16,064 nucleotides of DNA from contig JBDTLH010000343.1 of NCBI GenBank assembly GCA_039934875.1, forward strand, positions 1-16,064, given 5' to 3'. The DNA is from JBDTLH01 sp039934875 (GTDB lineage: Bacteria > Acidobacteriota > Terriglobia > Terriglobales > Acidobacteriaceae). A program made the translations under genes and the position numbers. Of the stretch, positions 13,712 to 16,064 are shown piece by piece. Within the stretch, counting starts at the first letter, position 1. The number at the start of each line of letters is the position of its first letter. Below the pieces are notes generated by a model. It ran no database searches, had not been told where the DNA came from, and saw only the letters and a program-made list of their open reading frames with translations.

Positions 13712-15582
13712 GCCGCCTCCTTCTGTGGCTTGGGCCACACCCAGTAAAAGCTGAGCAATGCGCTGAGAATGATGGAGGCAAGGGCGACCAGCATCCAGTC
13801 CATGATGATTGCCCCGAAGAAGATGAACAAGGCAATCGAGAGCCATAGCGGCGCCAGACTGTCTTCCGGGATTCTGGTGATGGCCAGGGGATTGGCGTCA
13901 AGCCAGGTGGTCGCCAGCGTGAGCCGTCCCTGATCGAGGATGCGCTCGTTGTCGGGATCGTAATCCTGATCGTGGTCGTCCCACATTGGACTGCGGGAGA
14001 CAACGGTAGGAATGTGCTCGACTTCATAGGGTGCGGGAGGGGAATCAGTTGCCCACTCCAGGGTCTCGCCTCGCCACGGGTCCTTACCCGCCAGCCTGCC
14101 GTAGCGAAGGCTGGCGAAGAAATTCCAGACGCTGATCAAAATGCCCAGCCCAAAGATGAAGGCGCCGATCGTGGAAGTCATGTTGAGTCCGCCCAATGCC
14201 AACCCCGGAGGATAGGTGTAAACCCGGCGTGGCATGCCCGCAATGCCCGAAAGGTGCATGGGAAAAAACGCCACGTTAAAGCCGATGAACATCACCCAGA
14301 AGCTCCATTTCCCCTTGATCTCGTCCATCATGCGGCCCGTGATCTTGGGTAGCCAATAATATAAACCGGCAAAAACCGGGAAGACATTCGCGCCGATGAG
14401 AACGTAATGAATATGGGCGGGCAGGAAATACGTCTCGTGCAACTGCCAATCCACGGGCACAACAGCGGTGGCGACGCCGCTCAAGCCGCCGATCACAAGG
14501 TTGACGATCGCGCCCAGCGCAAACAGCATTGACGTGGTCAGTATTGGCCGTCCTCTCCACATGGTGGCAATCCAGGCGAAAATCTGGACGGAGGTAAAGA
14601 GTGCGATGGTCATGCTGCCCGCGCTGAAGAAACTCATCGCCATATGCGACATACCGATGGAGAACATGTGGTGCAGCCATACGCCAAAGCCAGTGACCCC
14701 GGTGAGTACTGTGGAAAGCACGACATACGGATATCCCACGATGGGGCGGCGGCAAAAGACCGGTATGCACATGGAGAGAATGCCGGTGGCGGGAAGGAAG
14801 ATGACATAGACCCAGGGATGGCCGAAGAACCAGAAGAGCTGCTGCCAGAGGATGGGGTCTCCGCCATAAGCTACCTGGTAGAAATGTGTGTGCCAGTGCC
14901 GGTCGAGTTCCAGGAAAACGCATGCGGCGGTGAGGGCTGGCATTGCTATCACACTGAGAAACGACATCGTCAACGTGCTGTAGAGATAGATCGGCATTTT
15001 GCTGATGGACATCCCGGGCGCGCGCATACGCAGAATGGTGACAATGAAATTAATCCCGCCTCCGGTGTTGGAGATGGTGAACAATATCAGCGCCATGGCG
15101 AACGCGTCCATGCCGTAGCCGGGCGAATATTTAAGCTCAGTGTAGGGCGCGTGCGCAAACCAGCCCGCGTGCGGCGCCTGCCCGGAGATGGCGCTCATAT
15201 ATAGCAATATGAACGACAGGACGAATGTCCAATAGGTAAAAGCATTGAGCCGGGGAAACGCCAGGTCGCGCGCCCCGATTAACAGCGGCACGAAATAAAC
15301 CGAAAAGCCGGAGAGGATAGGCGCGGCATACCAGAAGATCATGGTGATACCGTGCATACTGAATAGTTGGTCGTACATCTCCGGGGTGACCAGGGCTTGG
15401 TTGGCGCGCGCCAGTTGCAGGCGCATGATTAGCGCCTCAATTCCACCGATGACCAGAAAAAGGAAGGCCGTCGCGAGATAGCGTTTGCCCAGCTTCTTGT
15501 GATCGACGGTTGCGAACCAGGCCCGGAGAGTGTGGGGAGACTCCCACATGTCCAACAGTTTTTGCTGTACAGCAGTACTCAT
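13708..15582 (-). CDS. coxA: Cytochrome c oxidase subunit I (A-type-like, noncanonical proton-channel residues)
   Basis: A 624-residue heme-copper oxidase subunit I with two extra C-terminal helices, as in caa3 enzymes. Metal ligands are all present: His77 and His392 (heme a), His390 (heme a3), and His255, His304 and His305 (CuB). The His-linked Tyr259 is present. D-channel entry residues Asp106 (GARDLAFPRLN) and Asn113 remain. The channel Glu of GHPEVY is Trp257 (GHPWVY), and the YS replacement of A2 oxidases is absent. The K-channel Lys of PTGxK is Gln333 (FTSVQIFAW). The Mg-site Asp after His382 is Glu383 (LHETY). The Arg pair MPRRVYTY is intact. The enzyme should still reduce oxygen at heme a3-CuB, but proton supply must differ from the textbook routes. 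The start at 15582 has GAGGAA six bases upstream; a longer frame to 15612 is not supported. Confidence 0.94.
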   Translation of the reverse strand: MSTAVQQKLLDMWESPHTLRAWFATVDHKKLGKRYLATAFLFLVIGGIEALIMRLQLARANQALVTPEMYDQLFSMHGITMIFWYAAPILSGFSVYFVPLLIGARDLAFPRLNAFTYWTFVLSFILLYMSAISGQAPHAGWFAHAPYTELKYSPGYGMDAFAMALILFTISNTGGGINFIVTILRMRAPGMSISKMPIYLYSTLTMSFLSVIAMPALTAACVFLELDRHWHTHFYQVAYGGDPILWQQLFWFFGHPWVYVIFLPATGILSMCIPVFCRRPIVGYPYVVLSTVLTGVTGFGVWLHHMFSIGMSHMAMSFFSAGSMTIALFTSVQIFAWIATMWRGRPILTTSMLFALGAIVNLVIGGLSGVATAVVPVDWQLHETYFLPAHIHYVLIGANVFPVFAGLYYWLPKITGRMMDEIKGKWSFWVMFIGFNVAFFPMHLSGIAGMPRRVYTYPPGLALGGLNMTSTIGAFIFGLGILISVWNFFASLRYGRLAGKDPWRGETLEWATDSPPAPYEVEHIPTVVSRSPMWDDHDQDYDPDNERILDQGRLTLATTWLDANPLAITRIPEDSLAPLWLSIALFIFFGAIIMDWMLVALASIILSALLSFYWVWPKPQKEAA

Positions 15583-15588
15583 TGGCAG

Positions 15589-15594
15589 TTCCTC
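15589..15594 (-). promoter_or_regulatory. Shine-Dalgarno site fixing the coxA start
   Basis: GAGGAA on the minus strand, six bases before the ATG at 15582. It rules against the ten-residue longer reading. Confidence 0.6.
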
Positions 15595-15811
15595 TGTTCG
15601 GCAACCGCGCAAGGCGGCAAGCTGTGTACGCCGCAGGGCAATTCGGCGCTAATCAGGAGGAGTACTTTCATACTTAGTCTCAGGCCTTGAACCATCGCGC
15701 TCTGCCCGATAGAACGCAAGATGTATTTGGCTTCCAAGCGAGTTGCCAGATCATTAAAATAAAAATGAAAGCTTTTCCACACATGATCAACGCCCTTGGA
15801 TTGGACTAAAA

Positions 15812-15827
15812 CCTTTGCCGCTAAAGG
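15812..15827 (-). terminator. Weak hairpin with short U-run after the receiver-like gene
   Basis: CCTTT-agcggc-AAAGG followed by TTTTAG on the minus strand, about 31 bases after the stop of the receiver-like gene. The five-pair stem is weak. It suggests, but does not prove, that the oxidase operon has its own promoter in the remaining bases before coxA (15583-15811). I could not identify a convincing -35/-10 pair there. Confidence 0.3.
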
Positions 15828-15858
15828 GAGAGGGCTTCGGCATTGGGATAACCGCTAC

Positions 15859-16064
15859 TCACGCCCGATTGAAAATAGCCAGCAGGGTGTCCACCAGTAC
15901 GGCAGGGTTGTCATCCACAGCAACATCGACGAAGTTGTCGGAGTCCCATCGCGACTTGACTAAAATGACAGGGGTTTCGGAGCTGTGTGTATGTACCAGA
16001 TTTGTGATGACACGCCTTTCGGCGGCCGGAAGGGAGTGGCACAAGATAACCAGGTCAAACCTGC
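15859..16064 (-). CDS. Receiver-like (pseudo-receiver) domain protein, C-terminal part, cut by right edge
   Basis: A reverse-strand frame open to the right edge; 67 codons are visible, so the N-terminal part is missing. The segment RFDLVILCHSLPAAERR matches the third strand and following loop of response-regulator receivers (normally DLVLLDxxLP), and TPVILVKS matches the fourth strand. The VDVAVDDNPAVLVDTLLAIF tail matches the last strand and helix. Cys takes the place of the phosphorylated Asp, so classical phosphotransfer at this site is not expected. The stop is a TGA at 15859. Nothing after the receiver fold is encoded, so any output domain would have to be upstream. It lies before the oxidase operon on the same strand, but a regulatory link is only a guess. 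Confidence 0.65.
   Translation of the reverse strand, partial: RFDLVILCHSLPAAERRVITNLVHTHSSETPVILVKSRWDSDNFVDVAVDDNPAVLVDTLLAIFNRA

Noticed and set aside
13708..15582. Nitric oxide reductase rather than oxygen reductase, suggested by the missing channel residues
   Set aside because: The CuB-linked Tyr is present, CoxB has a complete CuA site and coxC is encoded; these are features of oxygen reductases. The question stays open only for proton pumping.

Overview
The window reads as a chromosomal piece of a Gram-negative aerobe, most likely a soil-type acidobacterium. That placement is inferred from the gene content (XoxF-type dehydrogenases beside a caa3-like oxidase, many lipoproteins, an SRP54-type Ffh) and not from a marker gene. 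Every gene I can support lies on the minus strand, so the window is best read from right to left. I see no rRNA, tRNA, CRISPR array, insertion sequence or phage gene.

Right edge (about 15.86-16.06 kb): the 3' end of a receiver-like protein with Cys where the phosphoacceptor Asp normally sits. A 276-bp gap follows, with a weak hairpin and no clear promoter.

Central block (15.58 down to 6.19 kb): nine tightly packed genes, many overlapping by 4 or 17 bases, that look like one operon. The order is coxA, coxC, a small three-helix membrane protein, a lipoprotein cytochrome c, two tandem PQQ alcohol dehydrogenases with the Asp-Tyr-Asp signature of lanthanide enzymes (XoxF type), a XoxJ/MxaJ-like periplasmic binding protein, a second lipoprotein cytochrome c, and coxB carrying a fused cytochrome c domain. 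Together they could form a complete short respiratory chain: methanol or another alcohol, to PQQ-dehydrogenase, to cytochrome c, to CuA and the oxidase, to oxygen. The dehydrogenase genes sit inside a cox operon, with the two halves of the oxidase at opposite ends. Subunit I lacks both the D-channel Glu and the K-channel Lys of ordinary A-type oxidases, so its proton handling is probably unusual. PQQ synthesis, heme A synthesis and copper-insertion genes are not in the window.

A 402-bp gap (5786-6187) separates this block from a second unit: a large hexaheme cytochrome c with a possible P460-like N-terminal domain, then an MFS carrier 38 bases downstream.

Left end: after a 150-bp gap holding an inverted repeat come ffh (signal recognition particle GTPase) and the N-terminal third of a NifS/IscS-type cysteine desulfurase that runs off the left edge. 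These are ordinary housekeeping genes.
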